Origin: MED-G105 sp039025235 | GTDB taxonomy: Bacteria; Pseudomonadota; Alphaproteobacteria; Caulobacterales; Parvularculaceae | DNA length: 64,000 nt | Direction: 5' to 3' | Assembly: GCA_039025235.1 (NCBI GenBank) | Contig: JBCCOS010000011.1 | Location: forward strand, 69,755 to 133,754 | In this document: positions 55,601 to 63,401 of the stretch, piece by piece | Layout: the number at the start of each line of letters is the position of its first letter | Numbering within the stretch: position 1 is the stretch's first letter | Notes under the pieces: model-generated | Seen by the model: only the letters and a program-made list of their open reading frames with translations | The model's database searches: none | Told to the model about the DNA's origin: nothing | Program-made: the position numbers and the translations under genes

Positions 55601-56290
55601 AGCGCAATCCCAGAGGGAGAGCTTGACCGAATTGCGACATTCATTGCCGGCTTAGGAGGTGCTGATGATAGTAACGCCACAGCGCAGACGGTGGATGGAC
55701 GCCTTATTCCTGTAAGCGGCGATGCCTTCATCGACCAGCACGACGATGCCATAGTCTCTCATAAATTCATTGGGACGACTCTTGCTGGTGAATACACATT
55801 GAAAGCGTCCTATACAGATAAAGGCGGTAAGGGAGTGCCACCCATTGAAGTTGCTGAAACAAGAAAGCTTTTGGCGCCTCGAGTTGCGACAGTTCCTCTA
55901 GCAGCTAAAGGTAAGAGCTATGGCGTTTCTGTTTATGCAGAAGGCGGCGGCAAAGTAACGCTTTTTAATCAAAATAACTCATATCTCGAACTTGGCACCT
56001 TCGATCTTACTAACATTGCCAAGATTAAAGTTGGTCAGTTCGATATACCTATATCCTTGCCGAAGGACCGTGTTTTCGAGATTCGTAAAGATGGGCCGGA
56101 CGGACCGGTTATTGGCTCGTCCGTTTACGGTAAAGGTTTCTCTTTAATCCCTAAATATGCGCCGGTTACGGTTGATATCGACGCACAACAAGGTTTCACC
56201 AATTTATATCTTGTCATCCGCAAAGACGGCGAATTTGATGGTATGATGGCAGGGGTGCATCACGTTGAATTTGTTTTTGCTCAAGGTTAG
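52604..56290 (+). CDS. ThuA / PQQ-type sugar dehydrogenase / cytochrome c fusion lipoprotein
   Basis: A 1228-residue multidomain protein. A hydrophobic stretch ending FLIVSC (Cys59) looks like a lipobox, preceded by an unusually long N-terminus; later TTG starts near 52730 would give a normal one. About 80-310 is a ThuA-like domain (ARILVFSRTTEFRHPSI, GGGFVGIHSAVDTEW). About 325-770 is a soluble glucose dehydrogenase-like propeller (GDNTNPH, VYLMGTRNPYSLSVD, NFGWPF). Ig/PKD-like segments follow, then a mono-haem cytochrome c with CTSCH at 947-951 and a likely Met ligand near VMGGFS. A C-terminal beta domain (about 1070-1228) ends the chain. It probably oxidises sugars in the periplasm, passing electrons to its own haem. 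Confidence 0.87.
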   Translation: MISVIRTVIARFVSVSLRHLNSRETDEWFRVKVSSNRVLDNLLIRHLCLFIGAFLIVSCANSDDGNKTLGGDRTTLEEKLDGARILVFSRTTEFRHPSIPTGIAAIEKLGSENGFEVVATEDPSQFNDDVLKSFDAVVFLSTTGDVLNSRQELAFERYIQAGGGFVGIHSAVDTEWKEDPWFWYRELVGAVFYAHPMSPSNVQSGRLRVEDAKHISTNKLPATYVRADEWYDFVDLRPHLNHLISIDENSYEGGTMGMGVRHPISWYQDFDGGRSFYTCMGDTIETYRDPFFLDHILGGIAYAVGEERTRNYDNVRPAESRFNKTVLNSDLAEPLGFDFLASGEIIIVERRGGVKRYNRETGEAPLIATLPVSSYNEFGLVAIAIREEQGEEVAYLHYTYENNDEGWGQRVSRFPATGPSAFALDQEQIILEFPWSEECCHTGGDLAFMADGSLLIATGDNTNPHASDGFAPIDFRDGEASGDASRTSGNPFSFAGKVLRILPNKGEPGYTIPEGNLFTDQSSGLPEVYLMGTRNPYSLSVDIDGSVYFGDVGPDGGDSDPSRGLKGHDEINRATGPGNFGWPFFIAANRPYRAYDFATKESGKAFDPLMPYNLSPRLDEPTLLPPAQPALIAYPYAMSDEFPELGAGARNALVVDVYRRPKEPAENAYPSYYEGKLFISDFMRRWIKVVSFRENGEIDKIEPFIDGGILEAPIDLKFGPDGQIYAVEYGEQWFTDNTNAALTRVSYMSDEQIPPKAIISLDKGRGGAPFSLVASSEQSADVDGGKLDVVWRLARSNDSVDSNRLITEAIADPLIEVASPSINTLIEEPGIYVLQLEATANNGLKSYAVETLAVGNEPPKISISIDGNASFFKPQQKSLAYSVDVMDTEDGRLSMGDIPAEAVTVALDFAPLTINGEPLVEEGGHKSAKIETIPMEEGLALITENGCTSCHQVNDDSVGPSYQAVANRYRDRPDVVSYLKGRIKNGAQGNWGDRVMGGFSAIPEGELDRIATFIAGLGGADDSNATAQTVDGRLIPVSGDAFIDQHDDAIVSHKFIGTTLAGEYTLKASYTDKGGKGVPPIEVAETRKLLAPRVATVPLAAKGKSYGVSVYAEGGGKVTLFNQNNSYLELGTFDLTNIAKIKVGQFDIPISLPKDRVFEIRKDGPDGPVIGSSVYGKGFSLIPKYAPVTVDIDAQQGFTNLYLVIRKDGEFDGMMAGVHHVEFVFAQG

Positions 56291-56809
56291 TTAACGAATT
56301 TGAGAATTGTTATGGCGTAACAAAACACATCGAGGACCTGTATTGTCCTCCGTATGTGCACTGTTGTTGTTCCTATATCCAACTATGCATTTTTCGGTGA
56401 AGCATCTCAATCGTCGGCTGCAATTAGCCATTTATTTGATGGTACGCATGGCAGCAAGGGTCAATACGATATTAGCAGTTGGCAGAGAAGGGCGTTAACA
56501 TTAGAGCGCCGTCATTTAAATTGGCATCTCGACGATGCTACAATTTTTCGTCTTTGCACGTTTCTTTTATGCATAATCGAAAACGAGTTATGCATGATAC
56601 GCTCTTAGAGCGCCGAGCAAAAAGTGCGCAACGGTTGTTGCGTTAAACGGCGCGACCGCCATAACCTATTGCGGAATGCAATAGTGCAGAATTATTGTAT
56701 TCCGCTATAAGCCGCTCCGTTTCAAATGGAATCGGTGAACGGCTTTAGGTCTTTTTTACGCATTTCCGGTCCGGGCGCTCAACCGGAAGCCACTTGAGCT
56801 GGAAATGCT
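56291..56809. other. Hairpin-rich gap between convergent genes, 519 bases
   Basis: No gene supported. Elements in order: a degenerate first half of the dispersed repeat at about 56501-56540, an ATGCATAA/TTATGCAT hairpin at 56569-56595, and a 13-bp hairpin at 56671-56705. Repeat copy E then runs from 56708 into the end of the transporter gene. An 84-codon frame at 56354-56608 crosses these and is not convincing. Confidence 0.6.
56671..56705. terminator. 13-bp hairpin between convergent genes
   Basis: GCGGAATGCAATA pairs with TATTGTATTCCGC with one G-T wobble around a nine-base loop. No T run follows, so it may work as a transcript end or processing site rather than a classic terminator. Confidence 0.5.
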
Positions 56810-56813
56810 TTAG
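56708..56813 (+). repeat. Two-hairpin dispersed repeat, copy E (overlaps a stop codon)
   Basis: First stem is AAGCCG/CGGCTT instead of AAGCGCC/GGCGCTT, so both arms changed together. The terminal CTTTAG on the plus strand supplies the TAA stop of the minus-strand transporter gene. Confidence 0.9.
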
Positions 56814-58366
56814 TTTTCCTTCAGTACACCAAGATATTTACCACTTGCGAATACCATTGCTGCTCCAATGCATATGATAACAAATACGCCGCCGGTTGTT
56901 CCAACTAGGCCAAGAAATTCCCGGTAATTTAATACCACGGCATTCAGACCTTGTTCGCTTGGTACACCGCCTGCAAGGGACGCTAGAACACCAGCTGCAT
57001 AACCGGACACGGCATAGCATGTAAAATGAATTCCTGTCATTGTACTAGCAAGTTTGGCTGGGGCATTTTTTGTTATGGCATTAAAGACAATTGGGAAAAT
57101 AAACAGCTCCGCAGGCCCGGCAATTACTAAAGCAATGACAAGCCAGCTCCAATGAATTTTATTGGTTGCGTCTGTAAAAAAGGTGGAAGTGAAGAGCACG
57201 ACGAAGCAAACCATCAACAAAGCGTATGAGACCATCAGCTTCCGGAGCAAAGCACTTAATCGTGCGGCGGCATCTGAGAACTGTCGTTTATCGAGCAGCG
57301 CCGCAACAGCGGGCGCACACACCACCAACATTATGGGAATAATCGACTGAAAATGTGAAGGGTGCAGCGTGAACCCAAACACTGCTCTGTCAACGACACG
57401 GTCCGCAAAAAGAACAAGAGACGACCATTGTTGCTCTTGAAGCGCCATAAATAAAAGTGATGCGATGGTGACAATCGTAAAGGTAATAAGGTATTCTTTT
57501 TGCTTCACTGTCCGAAACTGATCACGGTTTCGATACACGAAGTAGATCACCCCAATAGCGACTAGCGTACTGGCAATACCTGCTGTTGTTGGAAAAGAAA
57601 TCATCACAAAAGCACATGCTATTAAAAGGGCAACAGCAAAACCTGCTGTCACTGGTTGAATGCTTTGGCTTGGTGAGGAAGGGATGTATAACTGGTGACG
57701 GTTCATAAAAATAATTGCACCTGATACGGTCATTCCAATTGTGAGTACACTAAAGATTGGGGTCCAACCAAACCGTTGAATAAATGTCCCTGCAATAATC
57801 GACGCCATCAGCGCGGCAATTGACTCGACCCAATAGTAGAGAACATAAAGCTTCTCACTCCTGGTGTCGGCTTCAGGCAGTGTGTGTTTTATGAGATTAA
57901 ATCCAGATAATCTCACAAGAGAAATTGAGCAGATCTGTATTGCGAGCGCGCCAAAGAAAATCGAATTTACGATTAGTCCGTCTGTGCCAAAATCAGTGTA
58001 ATCAAGTACAATACATAGTGATAAATAAGCTGGCACCATGAGAAGTAAGCCTACTAAGAGCGTATATCTCAAGCCAAGCAAACGATCCGAAATCGCTCCA
58101 CTAATAGAGTAAAATAGAGAGTTAGCAGTCAGAACTGCACCAAGAACAAGCGCGCTATTGCTATCGGACAAACCTATTTGATCGGTAAAAACGAGGATGA
58201 GTAGGTATTTGATCGTAAAATTTGCTGTACGCTCACAAAAACTAAGTCCGAATAACCCAATGGCAACACGATTAATAAGTGTTCCTTGACCGCTCAACGT
58301 ACTTTGTTCTGTTGCACCTGTTCGTTCCGTAAGAGCAGTCTTTTGCTCGTTATTTGTCTTGGTCAC
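56810..58366 (-). CDS. POT-like MFS transporter
   Basis: A 518-residue inner-membrane transporter with 12-14 helices. The first helix region GLFGLSFCERTANFTIKYLL resembles the ExxER motif of proton-dependent oligopeptide (POT/PTR2) carriers. The loop after helix 3 (SDRLLGLRYTLLVGLLLMV) is MFS-like, and the long central helices and C-terminal half fit that family. A near-perfect LacI-type operator lies 20-38 bases before its start, matching the one upstream of the aminotransferase. It probably imports the compound broken down by that set. The stop codon comes from repeat copy E; copy F lies upstream in the same orientation. Confidence 0.85.
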   Translation of the reverse strand: MTKTNNEQKTALTERTGATEQSTLSGQGTLINRVAIGLFGLSFCERTANFTIKYLLILVFTDQIGLSDSNSALVLGAVLTANSLFYSISGAISDRLLGLRYTLLVGLLLMVPAYLSLCIVLDYTDFGTDGLIVNSIFFGALAIQICSISLVRLSGFNLIKHTLPEADTRSEKLYVLYYWVESIAALMASIIAGTFIQRFGWTPIFSVLTIGMTVSGAIIFMNRHQLYIPSSPSQSIQPVTAGFAVALLIACAFVMISFPTTAGIASTLVAIGVIYFVYRNRDQFRTVKQKEYLITFTIVTIASLLFMALQEQQWSSLVLFADRVVDRAVFGFTLHPSHFQSIIPIMLVVCAPAVAALLDKRQFSDAAARLSALLRKLMVSYALLMVCFVVLFTSTFFTDATNKIHWSWLVIALVIAGPAELFIFPIVFNAITKNAPAKLASTMTGIHFTCYAVSGYAAGVLASLAGGVPSEQGLNAVVLNYREFLGLVGTTGGVFVIICIGAAMVFASGKYLGVLKEN

Positions 58367-58386
58367 TAATCGATCTCATTGCTAAT

Positions 58387-58404
58387 CTGTAAATCGTTTT
58401 ACAG
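58387..58404. promoter_or_regulatory. LacI-type operator before the POT-like transporter
   Basis: CTGTAAATCGTTTTACAG is an 18-base dyad with one mismatched pair, centred 29 bases upstream of the start codon. It matches GTAAAACGTTTTAC at 62132 in all but one position. Confidence 0.8.
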
Positions 58405-58434
58405 TATCACAATGTGTATTGAACGAATAGCCAC

Positions 58435-58538
58435 TAAAGCGCCTCCGTTTCAATTGGAAGCAGAAGGGCGCTTTAAGTTGTTGATGTTACGCATTTCCTT
58501 AACGCCAACCGCACACACTTGGCTTGCAAATGCTTTAG
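58435..58538 (+). repeat. Two-hairpin dispersed repeat, copy F
   Basis: Almost identical to copy D. Same orientation as copy E, so the transporter gene sits between direct repeats about 1.7 kb apart. Confidence 0.95.
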
Positions 58539-58727
58539 AAGCAGCGGTTTTTCCATTTCCAATGGAGTGCCGCTCGTCACGAAGACTAAAAAGTCAGACA
58601 ACTAGCGATGCCATAAAGTGTTTTCAGGCAGCGCGCGCACGGGTGGCCGCCTAGTTGTTTATTGGCGCCATCAATTAAAAACAAAGAACGAAAACATGCT
58701 CTCTTTTCTTATTGAAGTAACGACGCT

Positions 58728-60458
58728 TTAGGTGCTTTCGCGAGGGGTATCGGCACCGCGTTGACCGAGCAAAAAGTCAAAGTCTGCACCCCTGTCTGGC
58801 TGTAGAACATGGTTCATGAATAAGCTTTTATAGCCACTTGCTTCGTCGTCGTCTCTTCGACTCATCGAAAGAGCCTGTTCGCGTTCCTTCAATTCTTCAG
58901 CACTAACGAGTAGATTAAGACTCCCCTGTTCAACGTTTACGTCGATCATGTCGCCATTCTTTACAAGCGCAAGTGGCCCCCCAACGGCGGCCTCAGGGGA
59001 AACATGGAGAATAACAGAACCGAATGCTGTTCCACTCATGCGTGCGTCGGATATCCGTATAATATCATTGACGCCTTCCTTCAGCAGCTTTTGCGGTACA
59101 CAAGCATTTGCCACTTCTGGCATACCCGGATAACCCTTAAGGCCACAATTGCGAATGATCATAATATCGTCTGCAGACACATCAAATGTTTCTGATGAAG
59201 CTGCCTCCATATAGTCTTTGATATCATCAAAGACGATTGCTTTGCCCTTGTGCTTCAGAAGTCGTGTGGAGGCTGCAGCGGGTTTAATGATAGCGCCGTC
59301 GGGTGCCAGGTTTCCTTTGAGGACCGCCAATCCGCCTTGCGGTGAAACAGGATTATCAAACGTCCGTATAACCTCATTATTGAAACACTTCGCCGATGGT
59401 AATCTTGCGGCCAATGGTTCGCCCAACACGGTCATTTCCTGAGCGTCAAATAGATTTTGATCCACAAGGCGTTTTATCACAACGCTTAGACCACCAGCGC
59501 CATAAAAGTCATCCATTAAAAACCTGCCTGCTGGCATAAGGTCCACTAGGCAAGGAATATCGCGGCCTAATGTATTCCAATCATCTAAGGTCAAAGGGAT
59601 TTTTGCGCGTCCCGCGATAGCTTGCAGGTGAATAACCGCATTTGAACTGCCCCCGATAGCGGCGACCGTACGAATAGCGTTTTCAAAAGACTGTCGTGTC
59701 AGGAATGTACTGGGGCGCCTGTCATCATTAACTCCTTGAACAATAGCGCGTCCTGAATGGCGTGCCAATAAGGCACGTCTAACGTCTGGCGCAGGAATAC
59801 ACGAATTATATTCGAGTGATAGGCCCATTGCCTCCACAATGGAGGCCATAGTAGAGGCCGTTCCCATGGTCATACATGTACCATGGCTACGCGAATGGGC
59901 CGCCTCAGAAGCGGCAACATCAGCATGAGACATCGTACCAGCAGATGCATCTTGTTCGCTCTGCCAAATATGCGTTCCCGAACCTAAAGTCTCACCTCGA
60001 AATGTTGCGTTAATCTTTGGTCCTGAAGAAACGACGATTAAAGGAATGTCACAACTCAGTGCACCCATCAACAAGGCTGGCGTTGTCTTATCGCACCCTG
60101 CAAGCAAGACGACACCGTCAATAGGATTGGCACGAATGAGTTCTTCAACAACCATGCTTGTTAAATTACGAAACATGAGTGGTGACGGTCGCATTATTGG
60201 CTCGCCGATGGCTGGTGCCGGAAATTCTAAAGGTATGCCGCCAGCTTCCAAAACACCTGACTTCACATGGCCGATAAGATCACGTTGTCCGGCATCGCAA
60301 GGGTTAAATTCGGACCAGACGTTGCAGATCCCTATGATAGGGCGTCCGTCGAACGTGCTATCTGGCAGTCCAAGGCCTCGCATGTTTGAGCGATGCTCAA
60401 AGCCCTGGCGCCCCTTTATGGCAAACCAATCTTGACTTCGCAGTTTTCGTTTTTTCAC
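58728..60458 (-). CDS. IlvD/Edd family sugar-acid dehydratase
   Basis: A 576-residue Fe-S dehydratase that removes water from an aldonic acid. Cluster cysteines are in GICNVWSEFNPCD near 44-53, LLAGCDKTTPA near 122 and SHGTCMTMGTAST near 194. AIGGSSNAVIHL, NPVSPQGGLAVLKGNLAPDG and DARMSGTAFGSVILHVSPEA are family-typical. The N-terminus (LRSQDWFAIKGRQGFEHRS) and length resemble L-arabinonate/D-xylonate dehydratases more than IlvD. A weak relative of the local LacI operator lies 32 bases upstream (60483-60498). Next to the aminotransferase, it suggests a sugar-acid or amino-sugar-acid pathway. Confidence 0.92.
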   Translation of the reverse strand: MKKRKLRSQDWFAIKGRQGFEHRSNMRGLGLPDSTFDGRPIIGICNVWSEFNPCDAGQRDLIGHVKSGVLEAGGIPLEFPAPAIGEPIMRPSPLMFRNLTSMVVEELIRANPIDGVVLLAGCDKTTPALLMGALSCDIPLIVVSSGPKINATFRGETLGSGTHIWQSEQDASAGTMSHADVAASEAAHSRSHGTCMTMGTASTMASIVEAMGLSLEYNSCIPAPDVRRALLARHSGRAIVQGVNDDRRPSTFLTRQSFENAIRTVAAIGGSSNAVIHLQAIAGRAKIPLTLDDWNTLGRDIPCLVDLMPAGRFLMDDFYGAGGLSVVIKRLVDQNLFDAQEMTVLGEPLAARLPSAKCFNNEVIRTFDNPVSPQGGLAVLKGNLAPDGAIIKPAAASTRLLKHKGKAIVFDDIKDYMEAASSETFDVSADDIMIIRNCGLKGYPGMPEVANACVPQKLLKEGVNDIIRISDARMSGTAFGSVILHVSPEAAVGGPLALVKNGDMIDVNVEQGSLNLLVSAEELKEREQALSMSRRDDDEASGYKSLFMNHVLQPDRGADFDFLLGQRGADTPREST

Positions 60459-60482
60459 GCACTAACCCCTATTGCTAATGTA

Positions 60483-60498
60483 TTCACATCGTTTGCAA
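60483..60498. promoter_or_regulatory. Possible weak LacI-type operator before the dehydratase
   Basis: TTCACATCGTTTGCAA keeps the central CG and partial arms. The preceding ATTGCTAAT also occurs just before the transporter operator (58379 on), so the two promoters look related. Confidence 0.35.
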
Positions 60499-60750
60499 GA
60501 AATCGATCCTACAGGGAACGCAATGCCATTAACCCCTGAGATTACGTTCTAACAAGAATCGCGCTCTGCAATAATCATTCTTGCCGTCCAATAGTATCTT
60601 ATCATTACACTGAAGGCGGGCTAAAACGGAAACACTAAAAGCGCTGTTGCAGAGATTTTTACTGCAAGGGCGACAAGGTATCAGTTTGTTATGTTATCGC
60701 CCTGATGTTTGGTTTATCAATCAACCGATATGACTTTTCGCGGTGTCAAG

Positions 60751-62085
60751 TTAAAGGCTTTTGAGAACGCTTTCTGTTTTATCAAGAACTTCATTTAAGA
60801 TCTGTTCAGAGTGGGCAAAACTAATTGAGCTTTGCTTGCAGACCAAGGGCAGGTGATAGATCCCGCTCTCTAGACAGGCCTCTCGATATCTCTTATCGAA
60901 ATCGAAATCATGATGTTCCAAAACATCATGCCAATCGACGGGTTCATGATCCATAAAAAACGTACAAAATGCAGAAGCATTTCTTACTGTCACATTTGGT
61001 CGACCGGTTTTGGCGAAAAGCTCATCCAGCGTTTTGCAGAAATAAGACGCGCGCTTTTCTAAAACATCGTGTACTGAATTATCTCTAAGGAAATTAATGG
61101 TTGCAAGAGAAGCGGCACAATTGAGTGGGTGAGCACTATATGTTCCACCACTAAAAACGCGTTTCTCTTGGTCGTGATGGTGGAAATATGACATCAAGTC
61201 TTTACGTCCACCAATGACGGCCATTGGATAACCATTAGCAATTGCCTTTCCAAAAACCGAGAGATCTGGCTTCACACCACAAATGGACTGGTGGCCTCCC
61301 AATGCGGCTCGAAACCCAGTTTTTACCTCGTCGAAGACGCAGACAGCTCCATATTCTTCGCACAGAGACTTTACACCCTTCAAATAGTCTGGCTGAGGAA
61401 GGATAACGCCGACATTTTGCATAGCCGGCTCAAGCATAACGCAGGCAATATCGTTACGTTCAAATACGTAGCGTAAGGACTCTAGATCGTTGAAATTGAT
61501 GAGATGGACGCGTTGTTTTGTTGTTTCAGGGATCCCAGCAGATGCCGAAACAAAACGATACTCTCCTGGGCTTACCCGTGGACCAACTTCGGCTAACGTA
61601 GGTTGAGATTTACGAATAACATCGTCGTGGTTACCATTATAACCGCCAAGGATTAAGACGATATCTTCGCGTTTCGTCCATGCTCGGCTCAATCGAATAG
61701 CCTGAGCCGTCGCCTCAGAACCGGTGTTGCACATTTGCACTTGATCCATCGACGGAATAATCGTTGTCAGAGTTGAGGCGAGTGAAACCTCCCAAGGCAC
61801 AGATCCACTTCCAATGAGAGACCAGTCGCTTTCCATCGCGTCTATAACGGCCTGGTTCACAGCAGCACAGTTGTGACCCAGGATGTAGGGCGCAAAGCCT
61901 GCATGAAAATCAACATATTGATTACCATCAATATCCCAAAGCATGGCGCCGTTGGCTTTTGTGAATACACGGCTCGGCGATACCTTTCGGTTTAAGGATG
62001 CAACGCCCCCCGCAATCACTTCCTCTGCTTTTGCTTCGAACGCATGCGCTGCTCCAACGTCTTCAGATATTTGTGCAAGGGACAT
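60751..62085 (-). CDS. Class III aminotransferase (glutamate-1-semialdehyde aminomutase-like)
   Basis: A 444-residue PLP enzyme. AMLWDIDGNQYVDFHAGFAP starts the fold near 47. MCNTGSEATAQAIRLSRAWT near 118-137 binds the PLP phosphate. CVFDEVKTGFR near 248 carries the Asp to the PLP nitrogen, SVFGKAIANGYPMA near 274 the PLP Lys, and FSGGTYSAHPL follows. It looks like the GSA aminomutase branch, but the gene is not with haem genes. Its place between the dehydratase and the divergent LacI regulator, with a perfect operator 53 bases upstream, points to catabolic use on an amino- or oxo-sugar acid. Confidence 0.9.
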   Translation of the reverse strand: MSLAQISEDVGAAHAFEAKAEEVIAGGVASLNRKVSPSRVFTKANGAMLWDIDGNQYVDFHAGFAPYILGHNCAAVNQAVIDAMESDWSLIGSGSVPWEVSLASTLTTIIPSMDQVQMCNTGSEATAQAIRLSRAWTKREDIVLILGGYNGNHDDVIRKSQPTLAEVGPRVSPGEYRFVSASAGIPETTKQRVHLINFNDLESLRYVFERNDIACVMLEPAMQNVGVILPQPDYLKGVKSLCEEYGAVCVFDEVKTGFRAALGGHQSICGVKPDLSVFGKAIANGYPMAVIGGRKDLMSYFHHHDQEKRVFSGGTYSAHPLNCAASLATINFLRDNSVHDVLEKRASYFCKTLDELFAKTGRPNVTVRNASAFCTFFMDHEPVDWHDVLEHHDFDFDKRYREACLESGIYHLPLVCKQSSISFAHSEQILNEVLDKTESVLKSL

Positions 62086-62131
62086 CGACCTATTCTTTCA
62101 TATGGCGGCTTTGATTTCAGTTGCTTGGCGA

Positions 62132-62145
62132 GTAAAACGTTTTAC
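62132..62145. promoter_or_regulatory. Perfect LacI-type operator between aminotransferase and regulator
   Basis: GTAAAACGTTTTAC is a perfect 14-base palindrome in the 202-base divergent gap. It is centred 53 bases upstream of the aminotransferase start and about 150 bases before the regulator start. Confidence 0.85.
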
Positions 62146-62287
62146 AATATTGAGGAGGCGCGTCAATAGGAATCTGTATATTTTACAGAATGTTTTTCTT
62201 TGAAATCACTGCTTTTGATTGATTGCTTCGATCGATTTACTTTGCGAATAATTTTATCAACGGTGAGAGTAAAAAACGAAGTAAATC

Positions 62288-63322
62288 ATGACGAAAAAGC
62301 GTAAATCAGGTTCTGTGTTGTTAACGGACGTTGCCGAGCGGGCTGGTGTGTCAATATCCACTGTTTCAAACGTCCTTAACGGGCGCAAGAGATTTAGTTC
62401 AAAGACTCAAACGAAAGTTGAAAAAGCGATTGCTGACTTGAACTATATGACTGATAAAGCAGCAAGTAGCCTTCGGTCCGCAAAGCAATGGACGATCAGC
62501 TTTCTAATTCGTGATACGGCGAGTGAGTTCCTCTCTGATGCTGTAACAGCCGGGATTACTGCCGGCCTTAGTGAGGTGTTAAATGAACATGGTTATGATC
62601 TGCAAATAAAGCTGTGTGCAGACAAAGTCGTGAATATAAATGAGGTGTTCAGGCGTCGATCGACCGACGCGCTAATCGTTACGTCTTCAGGGACCCCAAC
62701 TGAACTCAAACAGGTGTTTAAAACTGTCAGTCAATTGGGCGTTCCTATGGTGTTGGTAAAACATAAATACTCGGATGCATTCGAAGATCTAGCGATTGTT
62801 GACCAAAAAGACGACGAGGCGGGACGCATGATCGTGGAGCATCTGATTGCTCGTAACGCAAGGCGGTTCTGGTTCATTTCAAATAAAACGAGATGGCACA
62901 CAATAGAAAGCCGATTTGCTGGCGTGAAAAAAGCCTTATCGAGCTTGGCGGTCGACAGTGAAATGCACCTTATCAGATCCGAAACGGAGCGATTCAAAGA
63001 TACGAGGGACGCGGTAGCGGCATTCGCCGAAACAAATGATCCCCCTGATGCAATTATCGGGGGCAATGATTCACTAGCGATAGCTGCGATGCATGCCATG
63101 CGAGAGCGCGGCTTAAATCCGCCAACAGACATTCTCGTTGCAGGCTTTAATGGTCTTGATGCCGCAAGTTATGCTTATCCAAGTCTGACGACGGTTGTTA
63201 GCCCTGTAAAAGAAATTGGGCGTGAGGCAGGCCTTTTGGCTCTAAAAAGGCTTGAAAACGGTGAATTTCCTATTCGAAAAACGGTGTTCCCGTATATACT
63301 TCGGCTTGGTGAGTCAACATAA
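62288..63322 (+). CDS. LacI family transcriptional regulator of the dehydratase/aminotransferase set
   Basis: A 344-residue regulator. Helix-turn-helix and hinge: VLLTDVAERAGVSISTVSNV then YMTDKAASSLRSAK (about 10-65). The ligand domain follows with ISFLIRDTASEFLSDAVTAG, an Asp-rich core and GFNGLDAASYAYPSLTTVVSP near the end. It is divergent from the aminotransferase gene, with the perfect operator in between, and the same site occurs before the POT-like transporter. It most likely represses all these genes until the substrate appears. Effector unknown. Confidence 0.92.
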   Translation: MTKKRKSGSVLLTDVAERAGVSISTVSNVLNGRKRFSSKTQTKVEKAIADLNYMTDKAASSLRSAKQWTISFLIRDTASEFLSDAVTAGITAGLSEVLNEHGYDLQIKLCADKVVNINEVFRRRSTDALIVTSSGTPTELKQVFKTVSQLGVPMVLVKHKYSDAFEDLAIVDQKDDEAGRMIVEHLIARNARRFWFISNKTRWHTIESRFAGVKKALSSLAVDSEMHLIRSETERFKDTRDAVAAFAETNDPPDAIIGGNDSLAIAAMHAMRERGLNPPTDILVAGFNGLDAASYAYPSLTTVVSPVKEIGREAGLLALKRLENGEFPIRKTVFPYILRLGEST

Positions 63323-63401
63323 ACGGTGTTTGCGATTTGTGAGAATGTAGCAGTAAATACCCATCTTCTGAAATGGAGAGCGGGTGCTGGTATAGCCACA
63401 T

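Larger units (their letters stand above)
58367..58727. other. Gap between transporter and dehydratase genes, 361 bases
   Basis: Holds the operator at 58387-58404 and repeat copy F at 58435-58538. Just after it is a small dyad (TCCATTTCCAATGGA within AGCGG...CCGCT, about 58543-58577) that mimics the first hairpin of the repeat. No gene recognised. Confidence 0.6.
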
